In this document: positions 1-6,371 of the stretch, piece by piece
How the letters are laid out: every line of letters starts with the position of its first letter
How positions within the stretch are numbered: the first letter of the stretch is position 1
Origin: JAWXCH01 sp034440595
GTDB lineage: Bacteria; Planctomycetota; Planctomycetia; Pirellulales; JALHPA01
DNA length: 8,200 bases
Reading direction: 5' to 3'
Assembly (NCBI GenBank): GCA_034440595.1
Contig: JAWXCH010000337.1
Location: 1-8,200 of the forward strand
Notes under the pieces: model-generated
The model's input: the letters and a program-made list of their open reading frames with translations, nothing else
Databases searched by the model: none
Told to the model about the DNA's origin: nothing
Position numbers and translations under genes: made by a program

Positions 1-530
1 CGGCAGCGGAGTTCGCTCCCCCCTTCACCCCCCGCTGCGGCGTCGCGGGAGATGGCGAGCATTCGGATCGCGCCATCGTTGATGAGGACTTTGTGGCCGA
101 TCTCAACTTCATCGGCAGCAAAGTCACCGAGACTCGCGGAGCCAACCCACAGGCTCAGAATTCGGCAACGATGATTCAAATCGGCCAGATGATCATGCCA
201 TCGCATCATCCGGGCAGCCCACACGGCAGTCCTGGCCTCAGTGGTGAGGAGGACCAGCACGCCACCACAGCGGATATTGGCTTGAACGATACCTTCCACG
301 GCCTGAAACTGCCGGTGTTAATCCCCGGTGGCAACATGTGGGCCAGCACCTACTTTTTGCTGACCGGTTTTCATGCGATTCACGTTCTGGTCGGATTGAT
401 CGTATTTGCATTAATGATGCCGATGACCTTGAACCGTGCCCGAGCGGGGTTTATTGAGAACATCGGCCTGTACTGGCACTTTGTCGATCTGGTCTGGATC
501 TTTTTGTTTCCGCTGTTGTACCTGTTCTAA
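1..530 (+). CDS. ctaE: Cytochrome c oxidase subunit III, C-terminal part (5' end outside window)
   Basis: This is the C-terminal part of subunit III of a haem-copper cytochrome c oxidase, a membrane subunit of the terminal respiratory complex. The frame is open from base 3 to the TAA at 528-530 (175 residues), so the true start lies upstream; the in-frame GTG at 93 is not needed as a start. Two family hallmarks are visible. One is the helix with WASTYFLLTGFHAIHV (bases 339-386), matching the usual STxFLLTGFHxxHV block. The other is the last helix with YWHFVDLVWIFLFPLLY (from base 471). Before them lie about 110 hydrophilic residues rich in His, Gly, Pro and Asp, much longer than the short loop normally found there. 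The first ~20 visible residues are encoded by a GC-rich palindrome and look unlike the family. ctaF follows after 50 bases. The family call is firm; the nature of the long loop is not. Confidence 0.92.
   Translation, partial: AAEFAPPFTPRCGVAGDGEHSDRAIVDEDFVADLNFIGSKVTETRGANPQAQNSATMIQIGQMIMPSHHPGSPHGSPGLSGEEDQHATTADIGLNDTFHGLKLPVLIPGGNMWASTYFLLTGFHAIHVLVGLIVFALMMPMTLNRARAGFIENIGLYWHFVDLVWIFLFPLLYLF
15..60. repeat. REP-like imperfect palindrome inside the ctaE reading frame
   Basis: Outer arms GCTCCCC (15-21) and GGCGAGC (54-60) pair at 6 of 7 positions. Inner arms CACCCCCCGC (26-35) and GCGGGAGATG (45-54) pair at 8 of 10 around a 9-base loop; the two arm pairs share base 54, so they do not both form in full. 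Read on the - strand it contains TCTCCCGCG followed by GCGGGGGGTGA. This resembles the CTCCCGC...GGGTGAGGG pattern of the intergenic hairpin cluster at 6811-6863. The ctaE frame reads through it without a stop. Calling it a repeat family member is inference, because only two divergent copies are in view. Confidence 0.35.
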
Positions 531-569
531 TTGTTGCGTTACTCAGTCCGTTTTTGAATTCATTTTGCT

Positions 570-573
570 GGAG
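570..573 (+). promoter_or_regulatory. Ribosome binding site of ctaF
   Basis: GGAG lies 7 bases before the ATG at 581. It decides the start in favour of 581 over the non-ATG in-frame codon at 554, which would add nine non-conserved residues. Confidence 0.55.
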
Positions 574-580
574 CTGCAAT

Positions 581-1168
581 ATGTCTGACCAAGGCAACCC
601 ACCGCATTCCAACAGTGGCCACGGCCCAGAGGAAGTAGCGCATGGCCCTCTGGTTGATCGAACGGATCTATCGGTCGCGCACCAACTGGAACACGATTAC
701 CACGACCCCGATCAGGATCACGGGCACAGCGGACTCGGCAAATACATTGTCGTCTTTGTTCTGTTGTGCCTGCTGACTGCCGCATCGTTTTTTACCCAGT
801 CTGACCTCTGGCCGTTTCACGGTCAGCAAAAGATCACCTGGGCGTTCATGATCGCCGTCTCCTGTACCAAGGCGATGCTGGTCATCCTGTTCTTTATGCA
901 CGTCAAGTACGAAGCCAACTGGAAGTACGTCCTGACAATTCCCGCCGGAATGATGTCGATCTTTTTGATGGTGATGCTCATTCCCGACGTTGGCATGCGA
1001 GTCAACGGCATGGGAGATTTTGCCGGCAAATATTCGCAGGAACGATTTCTCTACGCCGCTGAGCCAGGCGGGGACACGTTGCCATCAGAAAAACACGAGC
1101 CTTCCGCAAATGGTAAGGACGATCACCAGCATGCTCCCAAAGCAGAGCAACCGACCGCTGGTCACTAG
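581..1168 (+). CDS. ctaF: Cytochrome c oxidase subunit IV, prokaryotic type
   Basis: This is a small membrane subunit of the aa3/caa3-type cytochrome c oxidase encoded just upstream. The 195-residue product has three hydrophobic segments, at about 54-72, 85-106 and 115-135. Between the second and third is KAMLVILFFMHVKYE (97-111), the family's recognisable block (prokaryotic COX4, Pfam COX4_pro). The core is flanked by unusual tails. A hydrophilic N-terminus of about 50 residues has eight histidines, including HDYHDPDQDHGH (38-49). The C-terminus of about 55 residues is charged and again His-containing (DDHQHAP). Typical members are only around 100 residues, so roughly half of this protein is extension. 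The start at 581 is supported by a GGAG 7 bases upstream. It sits 50 bases after ctaE and 36 bases before the ABC ATPase, all on the same strand, so co-transcription is likely. Confidence 0.85.
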   Translation: MSDQGNPPHSNSGHGPEEVAHGPLVDRTDLSVAHQLEHDYHDPDQDHGHSGLGKYIVVFVLLCLLTAASFFTQSDLWPFHGQQKITWAFMIAVSCTKAMLVILFFMHVKYEANWKYVLTIPAGMMSIFLMVMLIPDVGMRVNGMGDFAGKYSQERFLYAAEPGGDTLPSEKHEPSANGKDDHQHAPKAEQPTAGH

Positions 1169-1204
1169 TCTCGACGATTGCACCTGGCGTGCAGCAGTAG
1201 CCAC

Positions 1205-2149
1205 ATGCCTCCATCCATCGCGATTCGATTTCAGAATGTCCGCCATCAATATGGCGAACGAACGGCGCTGGTCGATTTTTCGCTGGATGTAGCCGCGCAA
1301 GAAATTTTTGCGTTGCTCGGCCCCAACGGCAGCGGAAAAACGACCCTCTTTCGGCTCCTTTCCACGCTGATTCCGATTCAGCAAGGAAGCATCGAAATTC
1401 TAGGCGACCGATTGCCCGAGAATCTGCAGCAAGTGCGATCGAAAATCGGCGTCGTTTTTCAATCGCCTAGCCTGGATAAACAGCTTTCGGTCCTCGAGAA
1501 CCTGCAATGCCAGGGGGAACTCTATGGATTGCACGGCAAGCCACTGTTGACGCGGATTAACGAGCTACTGGTGCAGTTTGGGCTGGCTGACCGCCAGCGC
1601 GAGCGCGTCGACAAACTATCCGGTGGATTGCGGCGGCGAGTTGAAATTGCTAAGGGACTACTACACCGCCCAAGCTTACTGATTCTGGACGAGCCGAGCA
1701 CCGGTCTAGATCCTTTGGCGCGCGCTGAGATGTGGAACTACCTGGAGCAGATTCGCGCCTCCGAGGGGACGACCGTCATCTTGACCACGCACCTGCTGGA
1801 AGAAGCCGACAAAGCCGACCGAATTGCCATTCTGCATCGCGGGTCGCTGGTCGCATTAGGAACAGCAAATGAACTGCGTGCAACCGTTGCCGGCGATTCA
1901 ATAGTGATACAGACGCAGGACGCTATAGCCCTGGCGGCCGCAATCCAGCAGCGCTTCAACTTGGCGGCCGAGGTTATTGGCCGCACCGTGCGACTGGAAC
2001 AAGCCGATGGGCATCGTTATGTGCCACAGTTGATCGAGGCATTTCCCAATCAGATCGATTCCATCACCGTGGGAAAGCCAACACTGGAGGATGTCTTTAT
2101 CGACCGCACGGGTGATCGCTTTGTGTCAGAAACAATAGCGGCACTTTAA
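1205..2149 (+). CDS. ABC-2 type transporter ATP-binding protein (DrrA/CcmA/NosF-like)
   Basis: This is the cytoplasmic ATPase of a two-gene ABC exporter, hydrolysing ATP to drive the permease encoded next. The 314-residue protein has every motif in order: Walker A GPNGSGKTT (39-47), Q-loop glutamine 86 in VVFQSPSLD, signature LSGGLRRR (138-145), Walker B LLILDEP (158-164), D-loop GLD, and switch histidine 196 in TTHLLEEAD. The C-terminal ~90 residues after the nucleotide-binding domain end in TLEDVFIDRTGDRF (293-306), as in DrrA/NosF-type subunits. The ATG at 1205 was chosen because the conserved start (SIAIRFQNV) follows at once; the TTG at 1178 would add nine unconserved residues. No clear Shine-Dalgarno is seen. 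It is placed between oxidase subunits and oxidase assembly factors, which suggests a role in oxidase biogenesis. The substrate cannot be read from sequence; copper, haem or a general export role are all possible. Confidence 0.93.
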   Translation: MPPSIAIRFQNVRHQYGERTALVDFSLDVAAQEIFALLGPNGSGKTTLFRLLSTLIPIQQGSIEILGDRLPENLQQVRSKIGVVFQSPSLDKQLSVLENLQCQGELYGLHGKPLLTRINELLVQFGLADRQRERVDKLSGGLRRRVEIAKGLLHRPSLLILDEPSTGLDPLARAEMWNYLEQIRASEGTTVILTTHLLEEADKADRIAILHRGSLVALGTANELRATVAGDSIVIQTQDAIALAAAIQQRFNLAAEVIGRTVRLEQADGHRYVPQLIEAFPNQIDSITVGKPTLEDVFIDRTGDRFVSETIAAL

Positions 2150-2154
2150 TCTCT

Positions 2155-3015
2155 ATGTCCACCGATTTTCCAGCCACTCCCGACGTAGCAAAGCACCTTG
2201 CAGCAAGCCCGGTCAACCCGTGGCGTGCCGCCTGGGCGCTGACGCGGCGCGAGTGGATTCGTTTTATACGCCAGCGCAACCGCGTGGTGGGTTCTCTTGG
2301 TCAGCCGCTGATTTTCTGGCTATTGTTCGGCGCCGGTCTCGGTCCATCATTTCGCCTGCCAGGAGCCACCGACGGCCTGAGTTATCGCGAGTACTTTTTC
2401 CCCGGCACGCTGGTGCTGATCCTGCTGTTCACGGCGATCTTTGCGACGATTTCAATCATCGAAGACCGCCGCGAAGGTTTTCTCCAATCGGTGCTGGTCG
2501 CCCCCGTGCCGCGCTGGTCGATGGTCCTGGGCAAGATCCTCGGCGGCACGCTGATCGCACTTGCCGCAGCAGTCATTTTCCTATTGCTCGGACTGACCAC
2601 CGACATTCCGCTCGGCGTCGGCTCGTTTCTGGCGGCAATCGCATTCCTGTTTTTTATCGGCCTTGGCCTGACCGCTCTCGGGTTTTGCATTGCCTGGAGG
2701 ATGAGCTCCACTCAGGGTTTTCACGCCGTAATGAGCCTGTTTCTGATGCCGATGTGGCTCCTTTCCGGGTCGTTTTTCCCCCCGGGCGATAACTGGATCG
2801 GCTGGATTGTCAGGCTCAACCCACTGACCTATGGGGTCGCCGGGCTGCGGCGAATCCTCTATTCTGAAGGGACCGAGGCAGCACGCCAGGCGGCTCTGCC
2901 GGTCGATCTGCCGGGGGCTTGGATGTCAGGGGTCGTCTCTATAATTTTCGTAGTCGCCATGTTGATTCTGGCTTGGAGAGTGGCGGCGGTTCGCACCGCA
3001 GGTGATTTACAATGA
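2155..3015 (+). CDS. ABC-2 type transporter permease
   Basis: This is the membrane partner of the preceding ATPase, starting 5 bases after its stop. The 286-residue protein has a cytoplasmic N-terminus (WALTRREWIRFIRQRNR, 27-43) and six hydrophobic segments at about 44-63, 83-105, 125-148, 155-182, 188-208 and 257-277. This is the usual ABC-2 membrane layout. Family blocks are EDRREGFLQSVLVAPVPRW (103-121) after the second helix and LNPLTYGVAGLRR (221-233) before the last. The length is normal for ABC-2/DrrB-type permeases. Its stop overlaps the start of the SCO gene (ATGA at 3012-3015), indicating translational coupling with a copper chaperone. The transport substrate is unknown; the context hints at oxidase maturation, but this is inference only. 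Confidence 0.9.
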   Translation: MSTDFPATPDVAKHLAASPVNPWRAAWALTRREWIRFIRQRNRVVGSLGQPLIFWLLFGAGLGPSFRLPGATDGLSYREYFFPGTLVLILLFTAIFATISIIEDRREGFLQSVLVAPVPRWSMVLGKILGGTLIALAAAVIFLLLGLTTDIPLGVGSFLAAIAFLFFIGLGLTALGFCIAWRMSSTQGFHAVMSLFLMPMWLLSGSFFPPGDNWIGWIVRLNPLTYGVAGLRRILYSEGTEAARQAALPVDLPGAWMSGVVSIIFVVAMLILAWRVAAVRTAGDLQ

Positions 3016-3647
3016 AAAGTGGTCTATTAGTTGCATGGAGCGTTTTGCTGCTGACGGCAGTCGTCGGTTACGGGGGGTTCGTGTTTTGGCGTCAATTCAA
3101 GGACACCGTTTCATCCACTGCCAATAACACACAGCATATTGGAGGCGCGGCCTACGCCGGAAAAGGCCCGGTGGATTTCAATATGACGACGCAAAACAAT
3201 CAACCGTTTTCGGCGAAATCGATGACCGGAAAAGTGTGGGTCGTCTCGTTTTTTTTCACCAACTGTACTTGGAAGTGTCTCGAGCAGAATCAGGCGCTGT
3301 CCAAGCTGCAAAAGGAGCTGAATGATCCTGAAATCCAGTTCGTCAGTATCACTTGCGACCCAACTCGCGACACACCCGAGGTCATGCGTAAGTACGCCGA
3401 ACAGTTCAATGCCGACCCGGAACAGTGGCTGTTCGTCACCGGAAATATGACGCAGATCCAGAACCTGGCCAAGAATCAGTTTCTCATGTCGATCAATCAA
3501 CAAACGCATTCCGAACGCGCGCTAGTCATTGGACCCGATGGCAAGATTCTGGACTTTTTTGATACGCTCGAACCGAATGAGATGAAAAAAATGAAAGCGT
3601 TCCTTTTGAAACTCAAAGCCGAATCCCAACCCGTTGCCAGTTCATGA
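3012..3647 (+). CDS. sco: SCO1/SenC-family copper chaperone for cytochrome oxidase
   Basis: SCO proteins are membrane-anchored thioredoxin-fold proteins that deliver copper to the CuA site of cytochrome c oxidase or reduce its cysteines. The 211-residue product has one N-terminal helix (about 5-27) and then an extracytoplasmic domain. The expected copper ligands are present: C85 and C89 in FFTNCTWKCLEQ (CxxxC) and H166 in QQTHSERALVIGPDG. The SITCDPTRDTPEVM block (112-125) is also typical. Odd point: the motif is CTWKC, without the prolines usually next to these cysteines (CPxxCP). The ATG overlaps the permease stop, with AGGTGA 6 bases upstream as a plausible ribosome site. Its own stop overlaps the next start (ATGA at 3644-3647). 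The context beside oxidase subunits fits the copper role well. Confidence 0.92.
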   Translation: MKSGLLVAWSVLLLTAVVGYGGFVFWRQFKDTVSSTANNTQHIGGAAYAGKGPVDFNMTTQNNQPFSAKSMTGKVWVVSFFFTNCTWKCLEQNQALSKLQKELNDPEIQFVSITCDPTRDTPEVMRKYAEQFNADPEQWLFVTGNMTQIQNLAKNQFLMSINQQTHSERALVIGPDGKILDFFDTLEPNEMKKMKAFLLKLKAESQPVASS

Positions 3648-4282
3648 TCGATTCGATATTGCAGGGAAGCTTAAACGCCAGCGCGCCACTACTGCTGCTT
3701 GCGCAGGTCCATCCATTGGCGACGGTCAACGCCGTTCTGAATGGTCTCGCCACCGTACTGCTAATCCTCGGCTTCATTCTGATCAAACGCAAGCAGGAAA
3801 CGGCTCATCGCAATGTAATGCTGGCTGCGTTTGGAGTCTCGGTGGTGTTTTTGGTCTGCTATCTGGCCTACCATGTCTGGCCGGTTGGCGCTAAAAGCAC
3901 CCCCTTTCAGGGATCCGGCCTGATACGAACTGCCTATTTTGTGATTCTGATCACACACATTATTCTGGCCGCAACTGTTCCGTTTCTGGCCGGCTGGACA
4001 ATCTATTTAGGACTGAAGGATCGCCGCGCCGCTCACCTTCGCCTGGCCAAATGGACGTTTCCGATCTGGCTGTACGTATCCATCACCGGGGTAGTCATTT
4101 ATGTGATGTTGTATCAGCTTTATCCACAGCCAGTTGAAAGGGAACCGGCCACCGCCACAGTTAATGCGGATGTGTCTAAGCGCGTCGGTACTCCGACAAA
4201 AAAACACTGGGAGCCGACCGCCGCAGTTCGTGCGGAACTGCCCAATGTGGCCTTAAATTCGCTTGGCAGGAGTGCCGATTAG
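3644..4282 (+). CDS. DUF420 membrane protein, CtaM-like oxidase assembly factor
   Basis: DUF420 includes Staphylococcus aureus CtaM, needed for activity of an aa3-type oxidase, so an assembly role is likely here. The 212-residue product has hydrophobic segments at about 24-47, 58-78, 95-123 and 134-158. Family features are AHRNVMLAA (54-62), FLVCYLAYH (69-77), THIILAATVPFLAG (104-117) and HLRLAKWTFPIWLYVSITGVVIYVMLY (starting at residue 131). Histidines 23, 55, 77, 105 and 131 lie at or in membrane segments and could bind haem or metal; that is inference. About 50 polar C-terminal residues (from 162) are extra compared with the compact family core. The start overlaps the SCO stop by ATGA, with no separate ribosome site, so translation is probably coupled. 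It ends the oxidase gene run on this strand before a candidate new promoter. Confidence 0.87.
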   Translation: MIDSILQGSLNASAPLLLLAQVHPLATVNAVLNGLATVLLILGFILIKRKQETAHRNVMLAAFGVSVVFLVCYLAYHVWPVGAKSTPFQGSGLIRTAYFVILITHIILAATVPFLAGWTIYLGLKDRRAAHLRLAKWTFPIWLYVSITGVVIYVMLYQLYPQPVEREPATATVNADVSKRVGTPTKKHWEPTAAVRAELPNVALNSLGRSAD

Positions 4283-4291
4283 GAGTAAAAT
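4263..4291 (+). promoter_or_regulatory. Candidate sigma70-type promoter for the CPSC protein gene
   Basis: TTGGCA (4263-4268) and TAAAAT (4286-4291) are separated by 17 bases. They overlap the 3' end of the DUF420 gene and lie 51 bases before the ATG at 4343. Two mismatches in total to consensus with ideal spacing. It would let the downstream gene be expressed apart from the oxidase operon. Confidence 0.4.
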
Positions 4292-4342
4292 ACCTGTGTC
4301 GGAAAACTGACTATCCGCCGGTGCGGTAAAACGAGAGCAGCC

Positions 4343-4669
4343 ATGAACTCATCATCCACCTTGCAATCCCGCCTGATCCCGCTCTCACGCCTCGCCGTGA
4401 CGGTCGTGATCGTATTGATCGGCTTTGTCTTGGTGGATGCCTCTGTCGCACTCGCCTGCCCAAGCTGCAAGGAAGCATTATCTGCCGCCGATGCTTCTCA
4501 GCAGCAGATGGCCAAGGGGATCTCGTACAGCATCATGTTCATGCTGGGCATGCCATTCATGCTGATCAGCGGTTTCTCGCTGCACATGTATCGGCTGGTG
4601 AATCGTGCCAAAGCCGAGAAAGCAGCGCAGGTAGCTGCAGGTCAATCGACCGACTTACCTCCTTCTTGA
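4343..4669 (+). CDS. Small exported/membrane protein with CPSC motif, function unknown
   Basis: I do not recognise a named family. The 108-residue product begins with a basic N-region and a hydrophobic stretch (about 18-35). This ends in VALA before cysteine 39, a good signal peptidase I site (A-x-A), and would leave a mature protein starting CPSCKEA. A second hydrophobic helix follows at 59-82, then a charged, Ala-rich tail (89-100). The CxxC pair (C39, C42) would sit outside the cytoplasm next to the membrane, a position suited to metal binding or thiol exchange. If the signal is not cut, it is a two-helix protein. It follows the DUF420 gene by 60 bases on the same strand, so an accessory role in oxidase maturation is plausible but unproven. 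A lipoprotein is less likely because residue -3 is Ala and -2 is Leu, a poor lipobox. It ends 5 bases from the convergent DUF983 gene. Confidence 0.75.
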   Translation: MNSSSTLQSRLIPLSRLAVTVVIVLIGFVLVDASVALACPSCKEALSAADASQQQMAKGISYSIMFMLGMPFMLISGFSLHMYRLVNRAKAEKAAQVAAGQSTDLPPS

Positions 4670-4674
4670 ACCGA

Positions 4675-5067
4675 TTATCTTCGCGCTTGCGGTTCCCCGT
4701 CCAATTGACCAGGATCCAAATACAAATCCAGCGCCAGCCACAGCGCGCGTGCATACCGAAAGAACCAGAGCGGAAACAGCACGCAAAACGTCACCAGGCA
4801 AACCAATTGCATGGTGTTCGACATCACCTCGCTGAAAAACAACGCAAAGTAGCCAATCGTTACCAGCACGGCCGTCAAGCCATAGTTCACATAGACTGAG
4901 CCCAGGTAGTACCCCGGCCCGCGCTGGAACTTCAACTGGCAATGCGCGCAGTTTTCGGGCATTCTGATCCAGTTGCGAAATAGCTTCCCGCGGCCACACA
5001 ACGGACATCGCAGACGCAGTGCGCGGTACAGCGATGTTCCAAGTGAGATCGGTTCGGTATTTGGCAT
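4675..5067 (-). CDS. DUF983 family zinc-ribbon membrane protein
   Basis: The 130-residue product matches the DUF983 pattern. An N-terminal zinc-ribbon-like domain has CPLC (C21, C24) and CAHC (C40, C43). The family's PGYYLGSVYVNYG block (51-63) leads into a first helix (about 60-80). A second helix (about 86-106) ends in LWFFRYARALWLALDLYLDP. The molecular function of the family is unknown. In alphaproteobacteria DUF983 genes are found in cytochrome oxidase clusters near ctaG and ctaE, and the location here, one gene away from ctaE to DUF420, repeats that association. The start at 5067 gives the expected short N-terminus before the first CxxC, with AAAGAG about 10 bases upstream on the - strand. 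It is convergent with the CPSC gene and divergent from the microprotein gene, so it must have its own promoter, within 5068-5179 or so. Confidence 0.88.
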   Translation of the reverse strand: MPNTEPISLGTSLYRALRLRCPLCGRGKLFRNWIRMPENCAHCQLKFQRGPGYYLGSVYVNYGLTAVLVTIGYFALFFSEVMSNTMQLVCLVTFCVLFPLWFFRYARALWLALDLYLDPGQLDGEPQARR

Positions 5068-5179
5068 TTAGATCGGCTCTTTTCCAAAGGGTACAATACG
5101 GACTATCATAACGCACTTACGTTGCGTGTTGGAATCCCCTGTAGAGCTCGTGCTCACCTGAAAACGAACGGCCAGATCG

Positions 5180-5341
5180 ATGTTTGCAACTTTAGGTCGC
5201 TCATTTCAAGTGGCCGGACTGATTGTGCCGTTGTTCGCGCTGTTTCGCTGGAGTGGCAGCCCAGTCTATTTGTTCGCCGCATTGGTTTTTTCCGCGTCCA
5301 TTTTTTACATCGGACGAATCATCGAAGGCTATTCGACTTGA
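5180..5341 (+). CDS. 53-residue two-helix membrane microprotein, function unknown
   Basis: A short frame runs from ATG 5180 to TGA 5339-5341. It encodes MFATLGRSFQVAGLIVPLFA, then a short polar turn (RWSGSP, 23-28), a second hydrophobic segment (about 29-43), and a conserved-looking end IGRIIEGYST. The composition and two-helix hairpin are those of a real membrane protein rather than chance. I recall similar short proteins (xxTLGRxxQxxGLxxxP ... FYxGRIIEGY) in planctomycete genomes, but could not check this. No strong ribosome site is visible. It lies 42 bases upstream of the mannose-6-phosphate isomerase gene on the same strand, so the two may form an operon. Confidence 0.65.
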   Translation: MFATLGRSFQVAGLIVPLFALFRWSGSPVYLFAALVFSASIFYIGRIIEGYST

Positions 5342-5383
5342 ACACGAATGGCAAACGACTCGCTTCACCGTTGAACAAGCCAC

Positions 5384-6355
5384 ATGTCTGACCTCTATCC
5401 TCTGCGATTTGCTCCGATCTTTCGCCGCTACCTCTGGGGTGGTCGCCGACTCGGCACCGTCCTGCAAAAACCGGTCGGTCCCGAGCCGGTCTGCGCCGAG
5501 AGTTGGGAACTAGTCGACCGTGGCGCGGACCAAAGTCATGTCCTGTACGGTGCGCAATCCGGCAAGTCTCTCTCGGAGTTGATGAAGACTCATGGTGCAA
5601 CTTTGCTGGGACAACATGAGTCGCACTCCCGCTTCCCACTATTGTTCAAACTACTGGACGCCGAGCAGATGCTCTCGGTACAGGTCCACCCAAACGATGC
5701 CCAAGCCGCCAGCATGGCGATGCCCGATTTTGGTAAGACCGAAGCCTGGGTCGTTCTGGCTGCCGAACCGGGCAGCCTGATCTACGCCGGCTTGCGGCCA
5801 GGGGTCAACCGCGCCAAATTAGAATCGGCACTGGCTAGTGGAACCTGCGAAGAGTGTCTGCACAGCTTTCAGCCAAAAGTCGGTGACTGCTTTTTCTTGC
5901 CGGCCGGCATTGTCCATGCACTCGGCGCTGGGCTATTAATCGCCGAAGTTCAACAGTCCAGCGACACAACCTTTCGACTCTTTGACTGGAATCGGATCGA
6001 CGCCGGCGGCCAGCCCCGTCCGTTGCATGTTGCGCAGGCGCTGCAGGTCATCGATTTCACACAAGGCCCAGTCGCAGCGCAAATACCAATCAAAACCAGC
6101 ACTCCATTCCGCACCGAACTGGTGCGGTGCGAGCAATTCGTCCTCGACCAGTTGAGTATCGATGCGCCTACGGAATTGGGTGGCGACGATCGATTTCACT
6201 TTCTGCTGGTCGTTGAGGGAACCGTCTCGATCGCGGGCGATCCAGCACCAAACGGCCTGTCCACCGGCATGACAGCATTGATTCCCGCATCCGTCGGGCC
6301 GGTGCTCGTGTCCCCTACCGGCAAGGCAACGCTGCTGGATGTTTATCTCCCTTAA
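5384..6355 (+). CDS. manA: Mannose-6-phosphate isomerase, class I
   Basis: This cytosolic zinc enzyme interconverts mannose 6-phosphate and fructose 6-phosphate, linking glycolysis to mannose-containing polysaccharide and GDP-mannose synthesis. In the 323-residue cupin-fold product the four zinc ligands are visible: Q100 and H102 in SVQVHPND, E120 in GKTEAW, and H178 in LPAGIVHALG. Other family blocks are WGGRRLG (18-24), ESWELVDR (39-46), FPLLFKLLDAEQMLSVQ (84-100) and AEVQQSSDTTFRLFDWNR (187-204). The length matches the short bacterial class I type (Bacillus ManA/Pmi-like) rather than the ~390-residue enterobacterial form. The C-terminal third is the usual second cupin-like domain. The ATG at 5384 gives the normal N-terminus (LYPLRFAPIF); the site lacks a clear Shine-Dalgarno. 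Probably co-transcribed with the microprotein gene 42 bases upstream. Confidence 0.95.
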   Translation: MSDLYPLRFAPIFRRYLWGGRRLGTVLQKPVGPEPVCAESWELVDRGADQSHVLYGAQSGKSLSELMKTHGATLLGQHESHSRFPLLFKLLDAEQMLSVQVHPNDAQAASMAMPDFGKTEAWVVLAAEPGSLIYAGLRPGVNRAKLESALASGTCEECLHSFQPKVGDCFFLPAGIVHALGAGLLIAEVQQSSDTTFRLFDWNRIDAGGQPRPLHVAQALQVIDFTQGPVAAQIPIKTSTPFRTELVRCEQFVLDQLSIDAPTELGGDDRFHFLLVVEGTVSIAGDPAPNGLSTGMTALIPASVGPVLVSPTGKATLLDVYLP

Positions 6356-6371
6356 CAAAACCGATCGATAG

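Noticed and set aside
5092..5097. TACAAT as a -10 box for the microprotein/manA unit
   Set aside because: No acceptable -35 box at 16-18 bases upstream; TTGGCA is 25 bases away and lies in the DUF983 gene start.
4655..5116. 153-codon - strand frame overlapping the DUF983 gene
   Set aside because: Same strand, different frame; the DUF983 frame carries the two CxxC pairs and membrane helices, and this one has no protein-like pattern.
5111..5127. Inverted repeat ACGCA-N7-TGCGT between the divergent DUF983 and microprotein genes
   Set aside because: Only five paired bases per arm; could be an operator but this length is common by chance.
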